From Colwellia demingiae (GTDB lineage Bacteria > Pseudomonadota > Gammaproteobacteria > Enterobacterales > Alteromonadaceae), in contig NZ_VOLT01000008.1 of assembly GCF_007954275.1 (NCBI RefSeq), positions 144,495 through 208,494 on the forward strand: a stretch of DNA of 64,000 nucleotides, written 5' to 3'. Numbering within the stretch: position 1 is the stretch's first letter; each line of letters starts with the position of its first letter. This document shows, piece after piece, positions 1 through 7,973 of this stretch. Under the pieces are notes generated by a model that did no database searches, was not told the DNA's origin, and worked only from the letters and a program-made list of their open reading frames with translations. A program made the translations under genes and the position numbers.

Positions 1-1002
1 ATTGTTTGTTATCTGGCTTTGGAAGTAACCCAAAGAGTTGCCGGAAGCTTGTTCTAGGGTGGCATGTGCTTGCGATAATATAGCCAGAGCAATAGATTCA
101 GGTAGATCTCCGCCAAGATCGAAACCAATGGGATTAGCTAGCTTATTAGGTAAATCCGTTGAATTTAGTTGTGCTTTTTCCAATACTTTCTCCGTTCGAT
201 GTTGAGGTCCTAATAATCCAATATAACTCGCGGCAGCTAAATTATCTTGGCTTTTAACTAACTGTAGAGCATGCGCATCAAGAGATACATTATGATGCAT
301 TATTACGATAGCATCGGCTTTGGGTAAAAGTAAATTTTGCTCTAAGTTAGCGTAATCTTGATTGATGACTATATCGGCTTCTTTAAAATAGGCCGATCTT
401 GCATAGGCAGTTCTGCAATCAATTAAACAAATAAACCAGCCTAGAGTCTGTGCTATTTTAACGAGAGGTTGTGCGTCAACGCCACCACCAAATATAACTA
501 AAGCGGGGGCTGGTTTAATGGTAATTAAGGGGGCGAGTGAGCTAACCGGTTTTGATAGAACCTGATTATCACTTACAGAGGCGCTTTGTGTATTGATGGT
601 ATCAATATGGTAAAAACAAGCATTACGATTATCAAGTTGACTTTTTAAGGTGAGTAAATCGAGGTAATTATTATCGTGATTGATGGGCTGTAGTAATACT
701 TTTACTAAACCACCGCAACCTATGCCTAGCTGCCAGGCTATATCACTGTCATCTTGCATATCGTAACAGACAGTAATATTACTATTTTGATGCCAACACT
801 TTTGCGCTTGGCGCATTAAATCAGCTTCAAGACAACCACCGCTCAATAAGCCATAGCTCTTACCTAAGCTACTAATAAGCATCATAGCGCCAGATTTACG
901 ATACGAAGATCTTTGTGTTTCAATGATACTGGCAAGAACCCATTGGCATGAGTCTTTTTCGGGAAACCAGCTAGCTAATAATGCGGCAAGGCGATTACTC
1001 AT
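1..1002 (-). CDS. XdhC/CoxI-family protein (3' end cut by window edge)
   Basis: The minus-strand frame is open from ATG at 1002-1000 to base 1, so at least 334 residues are present and the stop lies outside. XdhC/CoxI proteins mature or sulfurate the molybdenum cofactor of xanthine dehydrogenase-type enzymes. The N-terminal half has the family signature SGGCLEAD and a GIGCGG motif. The C-terminal half has a Rossmann-like loop (LVIFGGG) followed by a GDLPESIALAILS segment typical of the NAD-binding part. The size suggests only a few residues are missing. No xanthine dehydrogenase gene is visible, so the partner enzyme should lie beyond base 1. The family call is firm; the exact substrate enzyme is not known. 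Confidence 0.8.
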   Translation of the reverse strand, partial: MSNRLAALLASWFPEKDSCQWVLASIIETQRSSYRKSGAMMLISSLGKSYGLLSGGCLEADLMRQAQKCWHQNSNITVCYDMQDDSDIAWQLGIGCGGLVKVLLQPINHDNNYLDLLTLKSQLDNRNACFYHIDTINTQSASVSDNQVLSKPVSSLAPLITIKPAPALVIFGGGVDAQPLVKIAQTLGWFICLIDCRTAYARSAYFKEADIVINQDYANLEQNLLLPKADAIVIMHHNVSLDAHALQLVKSQDNLAAASYIGLLGPQHRTEKVLEKAQLNSTDLPNKLANPIGFDLGGDLPESIALAILSQAHATLEQASGNSLGYFQSQITNN

Positions 1003-1109
1003 TTATTTATTGTTCGGTCACTTAAAAGCAGATTAAGATAACATAAATGAGAAAGTCGCCAAATTAAAGTATTGGAGTTAATTAAAATGTAAGTAATTAA
1101 TTAGCGTAA

Positions 1110-4100
1110 TTACTCAACTGAAGTATTTTGATTGTTGATTGCTATTTTTGGTTGCCATTCTAACCAGTCTTCATCGATGTCTTGATGCAACATAAAGCTT
1201 CCCGGTAAGGACTTCGTTTCATCATCTTGCTCTTCATCATCTACAGGTGTTGCAAAGGCAATACCTCCCGCAATTAGAGTTTCTATCGATTCAGAATCAA
1301 TATTAATACCAGAGAAAATACCTGCTTCTATATTAATACCACTGGTATTCCAAAACTGACTTTTCTTGTTAACAAGCGGCGAATAACGCTTGGCGATATT
1401 GATAAAAATATTTACTTGGTCAGCGGTAGCAGATAAATCGGTACCAATTACTTTACCGACCTTAATTTGACGATACAATACAGGATTACCCACGCGTACC
1501 GATCCAAGACGAGCCGCAGTCAATTTGATATTTAAGCCATAACTCAGTTGCTCAACGGTAGGGGCCAACTCAAGGGCTTCAAATTCAGCCTTCAGCTTAG
1601 CTTCAACATTATGTGACGGTAGCAAACCAATAAAGGCACCATCAAGTAATGCCGCAACATTCTTCGATCCTACTAATCCAATTTGAGGTTCAATTTTCCA
1701 AAACTTTGTTCCTTGGCGAGCAAATTGACTGCCTAAATCATTTAATAGCACTAAAGCGGTTACCCCAACTTTGTCTTTAGTAAATATTAAGCGCTCAATA
1801 GTACCCAAGTTTTGCTCTTGGTAAATAACTTTTGTATTTACTTTTAAGCCAGTAATATCATTAAAATGGATGCTAATCGTTTGTCCAGCACCTTTGGCAT
1901 GCTCTTCATGTTTAAATAAAGTGAAGTTCGACAATTCTTCAACTTGGGTGCTAGTTATTAGTGACGTTGGCAGCAATACTTCTGGATTATAAAAGCTTAT
2001 TCCGCCCCGTAAAATGGCATCAATCGATTCAGTTTTTACAACAAAGTCACTTAAACCACCGGAAATAGTCATTCCCCCAGCATTATAAAAGCGGCTGGTG
2101 CTTTGTAATAAATCTCGGTGTTCTTCATCAATTGTTATGTTGACTTTAATCTCGTCATCAATTTTATTTAGGCTGACATTATCTACTTGACCAATAGATA
2201 TTCCTCGATAGCTAATAGCACTACCCGGTGTTGCCACATTGGCATGTTCGGTGGATAAGGAAAGCTGTAAGCCGGGAGAGCTTGCAAGTTTTACGGGCGG
2301 TTGGCTAAACAAAGTAAACTGCTTTTTGGCTTTACCTTGCCCAAGATTAAAGGTGATATAGGCGCCACCGAATAAAGCATCGGTATCACTAGCACCTGAA
2401 ATACTTAAGTTTGGTTTTACTATATAGAACTGCGTGTCAGCTTTTAATATATGTTGATACTCAGGTAATAACCCTAGCTGTAGTTGCTGCTTGTCACCTT
2501 GAATCTTAGTTTGATGAATCGCGCCAATTTCTACGCCGCGATATAAAAGCCTAGTATCAGCACTTATTTGCTCGCTAGCGGTATAATTTAGTGTGAAATT
2601 TATATTTTGTTCGGCGAGTTTGTTATTAGCATAGAGTGAGAAACTATCACCATTTTTGACCGATTTTTTTTGTGACTCTTGTTTATTATCTTGGCTAGTA
2701 AAAGCAATGCCACCCGTTAAGATACTTTGTAATGACTGAGCTTGAATATCGACACCCAGTAAACTTGCGGATATTTTAACGCCAGAATTATTGTAAAAAC
2801 GACTGCTGTGATTCACATAATGGCTAAATTTTGGTTGGACATGAATATGAATTAAATGGCGCTCTGGCGCAGTCGTTTCAATGGCTTGTATATTACCAAC
2901 AACTTGTTGTTTGTAATATACATTACTACCAACTTGTAATGAACTACGATCACTACTGGTTAACATTAAGTGCAAGCCCGGCTCAGTGTATTTATAGGGA
3001 GGTTTGCTACTAAATACACTAAATTTATTGCTGGGGTTACCTGCTAAAGATGGTCTTATACTTAGGTAATTTCCCGTTAATATTGTCTTAGCGTTTGTTA
3101 AACCGGCAAGGCTAATTTGAGGTGCAACAATATAAAACTGAGATTGATCTGTTAAGTAAGGCACCACGCGAGGGTTAACTTTAGCGATTGCGGTAATTTT
3201 TCGACTTACGGGATCTATTTTACTGAAGGACTCAATAACGCCTATGGTTAAGCCTTGGAATAAAATGGCTGCATTGTGATCTATGCCTGAGTTCCATTCT
3301 AACGTTAATTCAACCTCATGGCCCATTTCAGCCGATTGAAAGTCAGCGTGTAAGGGAAATGTTTGACCGTTTTTAGCGGGCGCTAATTCAGCTTGATAAC
3401 TTAAATTATCAACGGATATTCCGCCAGCCATAATAGAGGCCAATGACTCCGTATTAACCTTCACGCCACCGGAGAGTGAAGCGGTAACTTGTACACCACT
3501 GGTGTTATAAAATAAGGAGTTCTCTTTTACTAAATGAGCGAATTCGGGTTTAATGTAAATATTAATACCAATTTTTTTACTGCTTTCTTTGTAGTGATAA
3601 CCCGTAACATGACCAATGGGGATTTGCTTGAAACTAATGGGTGAATTTTCACTGATCGAGCCTAATACATCAGTATGCAAGGTAAGGTGTAAGCCAGGGG
3701 TCGACATATCTAAGGTCGGCGCTTCGGTTAACGCGACAAAATGATCTTGGCTGTCTGCCTTTTGATTAGTATCGGGCATAATCGTGATGTAACTTCCCGA
3801 AATAAGCGTATCTAGCCCGGAGACTCCTTGCAGTGAAATATCAGCACTGACTAACCAAAAACGAGTGTTTTCCGTGAGGTAGTCGGTAAAGTTTTTAGAA
3901 ATTTCTACTTCAGCAATAACTCGCTGTAAATCTGCTGAAGGCACCACTTTTTTCACTAAGCCAGTCACTAAGCCTTTATAACGAATTTCTGTTTTATTAG
4001 GTACTATGCCTGAGCCGTTATCAAATTCTATTGTGATAACAGTTCCTTGTTCAGATACTGTTTTTACGGTGAGCCATAAACCAAAAATTAAGGCGATAAA

Positions 4101-4205
4101 AGGCACAAACCAAATGATAGATATGCCCTGTCGAGGCACAACTTCTGCACGAATATTTTTATTTTCATTATGCTCAGAGGCAGCAAACTCTTTTTTATCG
4201 GTCAT
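1110..4205 (-). CDS. LetB/YebT-like MCE lipid-transport protein with eight MCE domains
   Basis: The 1031-residue protein has one N-terminal membrane helix (about residues 28-50), then a series of MCE/MlaD domains filling the rest. Counting conserved domain starts (EQGTVITIEF, then STPGLHLTL, HEVELTLEW, TEPGLHLML, NINFTLNY, SSPGLQLSL, GQTISIHF, LSYGLNIKL) gives eight domains, with alternating 'odd' and PGLxLxL-type 'even' units. E. coli LetB has seven and PqiB three, so this is an enlarged LetB-type tube, expected to bridge the periplasm and carry lipids between membranes. It lies 2 bp downstream of the second PqiA-like gene, forming a three-gene operon. The tail after residue 1000 is acidic. 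Family assignment is strong; the transported lipid is unknown. Confidence 0.88.
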   Translation of the reverse strand: MTDKKEFAASEHNENKNIRAEVVPRQGISIIWFVPFIALIFGLWLTVKTVSEQGTVITIEFDNGSGIVPNKTEIRYKGLVTGLVKKVVPSADLQRVIAEVEISKNFTDYLTENTRFWLVSADISLQGVSGLDTLISGSYITIMPDTNQKADSQDHFVALTEAPTLDMSTPGLHLTLHTDVLGSISENSPISFKQIPIGHVTGYHYKESSKKIGINIYIKPEFAHLVKENSLFYNTSGVQVTASLSGGVKVNTESLASIMAGGISVDNLSYQAELAPAKNGQTFPLHADFQSAEMGHEVELTLEWNSGIDHNAAILFQGLTIGVIESFSKIDPVSRKITAIAKVNPRVVPYLTDQSQFYIVAPQISLAGLTNAKTILTGNYLSIRPSLAGNPSNKFSVFSSKPPYKYTEPGLHLMLTSSDRSSLQVGSNVYYKQQVVGNIQAIETTAPERHLIHIHVQPKFSHYVNHSSRFYNNSGVKISASLLGVDIQAQSLQSILTGGIAFTSQDNKQESQKKSVKNGDSFSLYANNKLAEQNINFTLNYTASEQISADTRLLYRGVEIGAIHQTKIQGDKQQLQLGLLPEYQHILKADTQFYIVKPNLSISGASDTDALFGGAYITFNLGQGKAKKQFTLFSQPPVKLASSPGLQLSLSTEHANVATPGSAISYRGISIGQVDNVSLNKIDDEIKVNITIDEEHRDLLQSTSRFYNAGGMTISGGLSDFVVKTESIDAILRGGISFYNPEVLLPTSLITSTQVEELSNFTLFKHEEHAKGAGQTISIHFNDITGLKVNTKVIYQEQNLGTIERLIFTKDKVGVTALVLLNDLGSQFARQGTKFWKIEPQIGLVGSKNVAALLDGAFIGLLPSHNVEAKLKAEFEALELAPTVEQLSYGLNIKLTAARLGSVRVGNPVLYRQIKVGKVIGTDLSATADQVNIFINIAKRYSPLVNKKSQFWNTSGINIEAGIFSGINIDSESIETLIAGGIAFATPVDDEEQDDETKSLPGSFMLHQDIDEDWLEWQPKIAINNQNTSVE

Positions 4206-4207
4206 TT

Positions 4208-4882
4208 CTATCCCTTTTCTTCTGGTAAAGTGCCTGGCGAATTTTCTGATAATAATAGCGCTTGTGTTGCTATTTTATTATCCGCTTTTTTATCCCACAA
4301 CAAACGCGGGTCAAAACTGTTAGCAGCAAACATGGTGAAAATTACCGTAATGGTAAAATAGTTGATTGCAGGACCTGCAGCTACTGAGGTTACAAACCCA
4401 AGTTCAACCACAGTCACCATTAAAGCAACAACGAAAACATCAAGCATTGACCATGGCCCTAATACCTCAAGCATATGATAAAACTTACTATGTTTGTCTG
4501 GTTTTAAACGAATTCCCGTATGCACTTTATAAACTAGCACAAATAAGCCGATAATTTTTAATAAAGGCACTATGATACTGGCAGTAAAGATAATCACAGC
4601 TATAGGGTATAAACCATGGTCAATAAACTCGCCGATGCCTGACAAAATAGTTGCTTCATCACCAATACCCAATTGATAGACGATCATTATTGGGTAAAGG
4701 TTTGCAGGAATAAAGGCTAACAAAGCAGCAAAGTTCCACGCCAAGGTGTATTGTAAACTGTTACGCTTACGTTGATAGAACATACCATTACAGCGGCTAC
4801 ACTGCTGGGGTTCTGCTTTTAAACTATTAAGCTTGTGACACTTAGGGCATAACGTTAGCTCAAGTTGTTTAGCTGTTTTCAT
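4208..4882 (-). CDS. Paraquat-inducible protein A-like membrane protein, second half of a split LetA
   Basis: 224 residues. A zinc-ribbon with Cys12-x2-Cys15 and Cys28-x2-Cys31 precedes four hydrophobic helices, the layout of one PqiA/LetA module. E. coli LetA (YebS) carries two such modules in one polypeptide of about 427 residues; here they are two genes. The start codon lies inside the upstream module gene (14-bp overlap), which suggests translational coupling. Together the two should form the inner-membrane partner of the MCE protein encoded just downstream. The split arrangement is also seen in related marine gammaproteobacteria as far as I know. Little doubt about family; the role in lipid transport is inferred from the neighbour. 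Confidence 0.85.
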   Translation of the reverse strand: MKTAKQLELTLCPKCHKLNSLKAEPQQCSRCNGMFYQRKRNSLQYTLAWNFAALLAFIPANLYPIMIVYQLGIGDEATILSGIGEFIDHGLYPIAVIIFTASIIVPLLKIIGLFVLVYKVHTGIRLKPDKHSKFYHMLEVLGPWSMLDVFVVALMVTVVELGFVTSVAAGPAINYFTITVIFTMFAANSFDPRLLWDKKADNKIATQALLLSENSPGTLPEEKG

Positions 4883-5519
4883 CTTGTGCCTCGTCTTTTG
4901 AAAAAGCTTGCTCTAGCTTGTCCCAAATATAGTCTTGATCTAGAGCTACAGCGGACATAGTAGAGCAAATTAACCAAAGAATAAAAGCCAGTAAGCCAAG
5001 ATTAACTGATAGCTCAGTGTCATCAATTAGCTTATACATAGATACGACAATACCAAGCATAAAGACGTTGAGCATAGCCCAGTTATCAAGATGATGATAA
5101 GCGCGGAAGAAGTTTAATAAGGATGGTTTTAACTTATTGAATTTAAAACTATAGGAAATATAAAGCGCACCGGCTAAACGTACAATGGGTACAGCAATAG
5201 CGAATAGAAAGACCAAACAGGCAATCATAAAAAATCCGCGGTCAATCAACACTAAAATACAATCAAATAAAGAAGCTTGATGAAATTGTCCTGCCAAGGT
5301 TACACCCATAATGGGTAGTAAAATTGCGGGTAACATTAACAGTAAGCCAGCAAGAGACCAGTTAAAGCTGCGCTCAATAGAATCGACTTTTCGTTCTATC
5401 AAGGTGCTGCCACAACGGTTGCATTTGGCAAGTTGCCCTTGTTTCAATTGTGGCCTGTCATATAGCGCATCACATTGCTGACAAGCGACTAATAATGAGG
5501 TGTTAGTGTTGTTGTTCAT
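4869..5519 (-). CDS. Paraquat-inducible protein A-like membrane protein, first half of a split LetA
   Basis: 216 residues with a zinc-ribbon at Cys13-x2-Cys16 and Cys33-x2-Cys36, then about four transmembrane helices. It is the first gene of the operon, and its 3' end overlaps the next PqiA-like gene by 14 bp. It matches the N-terminal module of LetA/YebS. ATG at 5519 is used. Upstream lies a MITE-like repeat whose end is 22 bp from the start codon, so the promoter is either inside the repeat or in the short gap. The function, an inner-membrane partner of an MCE lipid conduit, is inferred from the E. coli Let and Pqi systems. Confidence 0.85.
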   Translation of the reverse strand: MNNNTNTSLLVACQQCDALYDRPQLKQGQLAKCNRCGSTLIERKVDSIERSFNWSLAGLLLMLPAILLPIMGVTLAGQFHQASLFDCILVLIDRGFFMIACLVFLFAIAVPIVRLAGALYISYSFKFNKLKPSLLNFFRAYHHLDNWAMLNVFMLGIVVSMYKLIDDTELSVNLGLLAFILWLICSTMSAVALDQDYIWDKLEQAFSKDEAQDENS

Positions 5520-5540
5520 TTCGCTGCTAGTTATCCATTT

Positions 5541-5854
5541 ATACCAATTTGATTAAATTTCTTCCCAACTCAGAGCTATGTTAAATGTTCAATAACAAGG
5601 CAAATTTATTTAGGTCTAGTCATTCTAAATCGAATGAATTTAACGATGTTAATGGGCATTAAACAAGCTCCCAAAGGGCGAGTTTAAAAGGCTTACATGC
5701 GGCGTTATTGATTTTGACAAGGACGCTGCATGGATGCAGCTTATTAGAGAATGCAGGAGCACATTCTCCTGAATAACCATTCTCTTCAATCAATGTCTTG
5801 CCTCTAAGCCTTTTAATTCTCGCTGAGTGGGAAAGAACTTAATCAACTTGGTAT
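5541..5854. repeat. MITE-like intergenic element, copy 1
   Basis: About 314 bp, no coding potential. The ends are inverted repeats: the left end reads ATACCAATTTGATTAA and the right end, reversed, ATACCAAGTTGATTAA; the match continues for about 33 bp through a CTTCCCA(A/C)TCAG segment. Inner blocks, 'CTCCCAAAGGGCGAG' and 'AAGCCTTTTAATTCTCGC', recur in opposite orientation in the copies at 43135-43410 and 55894-56160. A central GCTGCA/TGCAGC hairpin is present. It fills most of the gap between the letA-like gene and the triheme cytochrome gene. Confidence 0.75.
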
Positions 5855-5878
5855 TACTAATTATGCAAAAGTATAATG

Positions 5879-5911
5879 AAAAAAAAGCAGCGATAAACGC
5901 TGCTTTTTTAG
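5879..5911 (-). terminator. Intrinsic terminator of the triheme cytochrome gene
   Basis: Stem AAGCAGCG/CGCTGCTT with a short loop, flanked by A-runs on the left and T-runs on the right, so it can work in both directions. It lies about 30 bp past the stop codon of the minus-strand cytochrome gene and is the natural end of that transcript. Confidence 0.75.
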
Positions 5912-5941
5912 AAACTTGTTAATGAAGCAACCAAGCCATTA

Positions 5942-6898
5942 TTATTTTAATGACGTGATGTATTGAGAAACAGCTTCAATATCAGCATCTGACAATTTAA
6001 TCGCGATATTACGCATAATACCATTGTTGTCATTACCACGACTGCCATCGCGGAAGCTAGCAAGTTGCTTTTTCAAGTAATCTTTACTTTGACCAGTAAG
6101 GCTTGGGAAACCAGCTTGCTTCATGCCTTTACCTGATACGCCATGACACGCAATACATGCTGTAATACCTTTAGCTGCATCGCCGCCTAGGTATAATTTA
6201 TGGCCTGATACATTTGACTCACCAGTACCTGCTTTAGTGTTTTGTACTGCAAAGTATGCAGCTAAGTCATTCATGTCTTCTTGAGTAAGACCTGCAACCA
6301 TACCAGCCATTATTGGGTCGTTACGATTACCTGATTTGAAATCAGCTAATTGCTTAGCAATATAGTTAGCACTTTGACCAGCAAGACTAGGATACATTGG
6401 TACTAAGCTGTTACCGTCGGCGCCGTGACAAGCCGCACACGCTGCTGATTTGTTTTTACCTGCAGCTACATTACCTGCGTAAATTGCTGCTGCTGGTGTA
6501 GAAGAAACGATTTCAACGTTTCCTGCTGCGGGAGCAGTTGCTGGTGCTGCACCTGTGCTTGTATCTGCACTTGATGATGCTGCCGCTTGCTCATTTGCAC
6601 TAGGTAAACTTGAGAAGTGAGCCGCTAAATCAGCCATATCTGCATCAGATAAGTTAGCTGCCATAGGTGCCATCATGGCATCGGTACGAGCGCCTGATTT
6701 AAAATCTTTTAATTGCTTTATGATGTAAGCGTCATTTTGACCGGCAATATTAGGGAACATAGGACTTCCACTAACACCTGTAGGACCGTGACAAGCGCTA
6801 CAAGCACCTGATTTTTCTTTGCCTGCGTTTGCATCTGCGGCTTGTACAGCACTTACTGAACTTAAAGCTACAAATAGCGAAAAGATAATTTTTTTCAT
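5942..6898 (-). CDS. Triheme class I cytochrome c (c4/c553-like), periplasmic
   Basis: 318 residues with a signal peptide cleaved after VQA at about residue 20. Three CxxCH haem-binding motifs are present: Cys33-Cys36-His37, Cys154-Cys157-His158 and Cys248-Cys251-His252. Each domain has a candidate Met ligand segment (MMAPM, IMAGM, IMRNI). An Ala/Ser/Thr-rich linker at about 101-135 separates domain 1 from domain 2. It is divergent from engB, the usual position of diheme cytochrome c4 in gammaproteobacteria, but has a third domain. Its domain 2 closely resembles the single-domain cytochrome at 36637-36939. It probably carries electrons to terminal oxidases or reductases. Confidence 0.9.
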   Translation of the reverse strand: MKKIIFSLFVALSSVSAVQAADANAGKEKSGACSACHGPTGVSGSPMFPNIAGQNDAYIIKQLKDFKSGARTDAMMAPMAANLSDADMADLAAHFSSLPSANEQAAASSSADTSTGAAPATAPAAGNVEIVSSTPAAAIYAGNVAAGKNKSAACAACHGADGNSLVPMYPSLAGQSANYIAKQLADFKSGNRNDPIMAGMVAGLTQEDMNDLAAYFAVQNTKAGTGESNVSGHKLYLGGDAAKGITACIACHGVSGKGMKQAGFPSLTGQSKDYLKKQLASFRDGSRGNDNNGIMRNIAIKLSDADIEAVSQYITSLK

Positions 6899-7109
6899 TG
6901 AGTTGCTCTCTGCTTGTCAATAATTACGTAGCTATTTGAACAAAATATTAGCTATCTAATTAAGAAATGATAAAAAAAGTATGATGGATGTCGGCATTTT
7001 ACACGAATATTAGTCCTGTGTAATAGTGGATAAGTAAAAATTGAACAAAAAAAACCATAAATTCACAGTTTTATGCATTTTTTTAATAATAAAAGTGAAA
7101 GAAAAACGC

Positions 7110-7115
7110 TATAAT
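7110..7115 (+). promoter_or_regulatory. Likely -10 element of engB
   Basis: A perfect TATAAT sits 28 bp before the proposed TTG start of engB. No convincing -35 is seen at 16-18 bp. If used, transcription begins near 7122, so an upstream in-frame ATG at 7041 could not be the start. Confidence 0.45.
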
Positions 7116-7142
7116 GGCGAAAATTTTAAACGAGTGAAGCCC

Positions 7143-7808
7143 TTGTCTTCTACAAAGATACATTTAACTAAAGCCGCCTTTACCATAAGCGCTCCAGATA
7201 TTCGCCGTTTACCAGCTGATTCTGGTATTGAAGTTGCTTTTGCAGGGCGCTCTAATGCAGGTAAATCAAGTGCTTTGAATACGCTAACCAATCAACGTGG
7301 TTTAGCACGCATTAGTAAAACTCCAGGTCGAACTCAGCTTATCAATGTATTTGAAGTAGCAGAAAATAGACGTCTTATTGATTTACCTGGTTATGGCTTT
7401 GCCCAAGTGCCATTAGCAATGAAGAAAAAATGGCAAAAAGCACTGGGTGAATATTTAGAAAAGCGCCAGTGTTTAAAAGGCTTAGTTGTTTTAATGGATA
7501 TCCGTCATCCATTAAAAGACTTAGACATGGATTTAATACAGTGGGCCGCTGATAGTGATTTACCAGTTTTGGCTTTATTAACTAAGTGTGACAAATTATC
7601 GCAAGGTAAACGTAGTTCAGAAGTATTAGCGGTGAAAAAAGCATTATCATCATTAAATGCTGATATTAAAGTGCAGGCTTTTTCATCACTTAAATATACC
7701 GGAAAAGAACAAGCTGACGCAGTTATTTGTGAGTGGCTTGAACAAGAAGCAGAAGAGTATGTTTTACCTGAAGAAGATGATTTTGATGAATTTTCTGAAG
7801 AAGAATAA
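7143..7808 (+). CDS. engB: Ribosome biogenesis GTPase EngB/YsxC/YihA
   Basis: TrmE-Era-EngA-EngB-type GTPase needed for large ribosomal subunit assembly. G1 is [10 protein letters not shown]3 is DLPGYGFA and G4 is TKCDK; the segment [13 protein letters not shown] is strongly conserved. I chose TTG at 7143 (protein begins MSSTKIHL). This matches the usual N-terminus just before SAPDIRRLP, a GAG lies 8 bp upstream, and a TATAAT at 7110-7115 lies inside the longer open frame that starts at 7041. GTG at 7134 is the alternative start. The C-terminus is an acidic tail. It sits divergent from the cytochrome c gene, a common gammaproteobacterial pairing. Confidence 0.93.
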   Translation: MSSTKIHLTKAAFTISAPDIRRLPADSGIEVAFAGRSNAGKSSALNTLTNQRGLARISKTPGRTQLINVFEVAENRRLIDLPGYGFAQVPLAMKKKWQKALGEYLEKRQCLKGLVVLMDIRHPLKDLDMDLIQWAADSDLPVLALLTKCDKLSQGKRSSEVLAVKKALSSLNADIKVQAFSSLKYTGKEQADAVICEWLEQEAEEYVLPEEDDFDEFSEEE

Positions 7809-7870
7809 TATTGTTGCAAGGTAAAATCACCGCAAAGTGATATTAAAGTGCAGTAATTACCTCATACTGT

Positions 7871-7909
7871 TAAAAAGGGAGAAAGCATTACGCTATTCTC
7901 CTTTTTTTG
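7871..7909 (+). terminator. Intrinsic terminator after engB
   Basis: The stem AAAAAGGGAGAA pairs with TTCTCCTTTTT with a single bulge; the loop is about 12 nt and is followed by a run of seven T. It lies about 65 bp past the engB stop and before the convergent ABC transporter gene. Confidence 0.7.
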
Positions 7910-7973
7910 TGCCTGTTGTTTTGATAATCATAAAGAAAAACTATCTACTTAAGCTAATGTAAACTTAGTGAAA

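Noticed and set aside
7041..7142. N-terminal extension of EngB to an ATG at 7041
   Set aside because: The extra residues have no counterpart in EngB and the likely -10 box (7110-7115) lies inside them.
7505..7819. Serine-rich minus-strand frame opposite engB
   Set aside because: Shadow of the acidic C-terminal coding of engB; no start signals.
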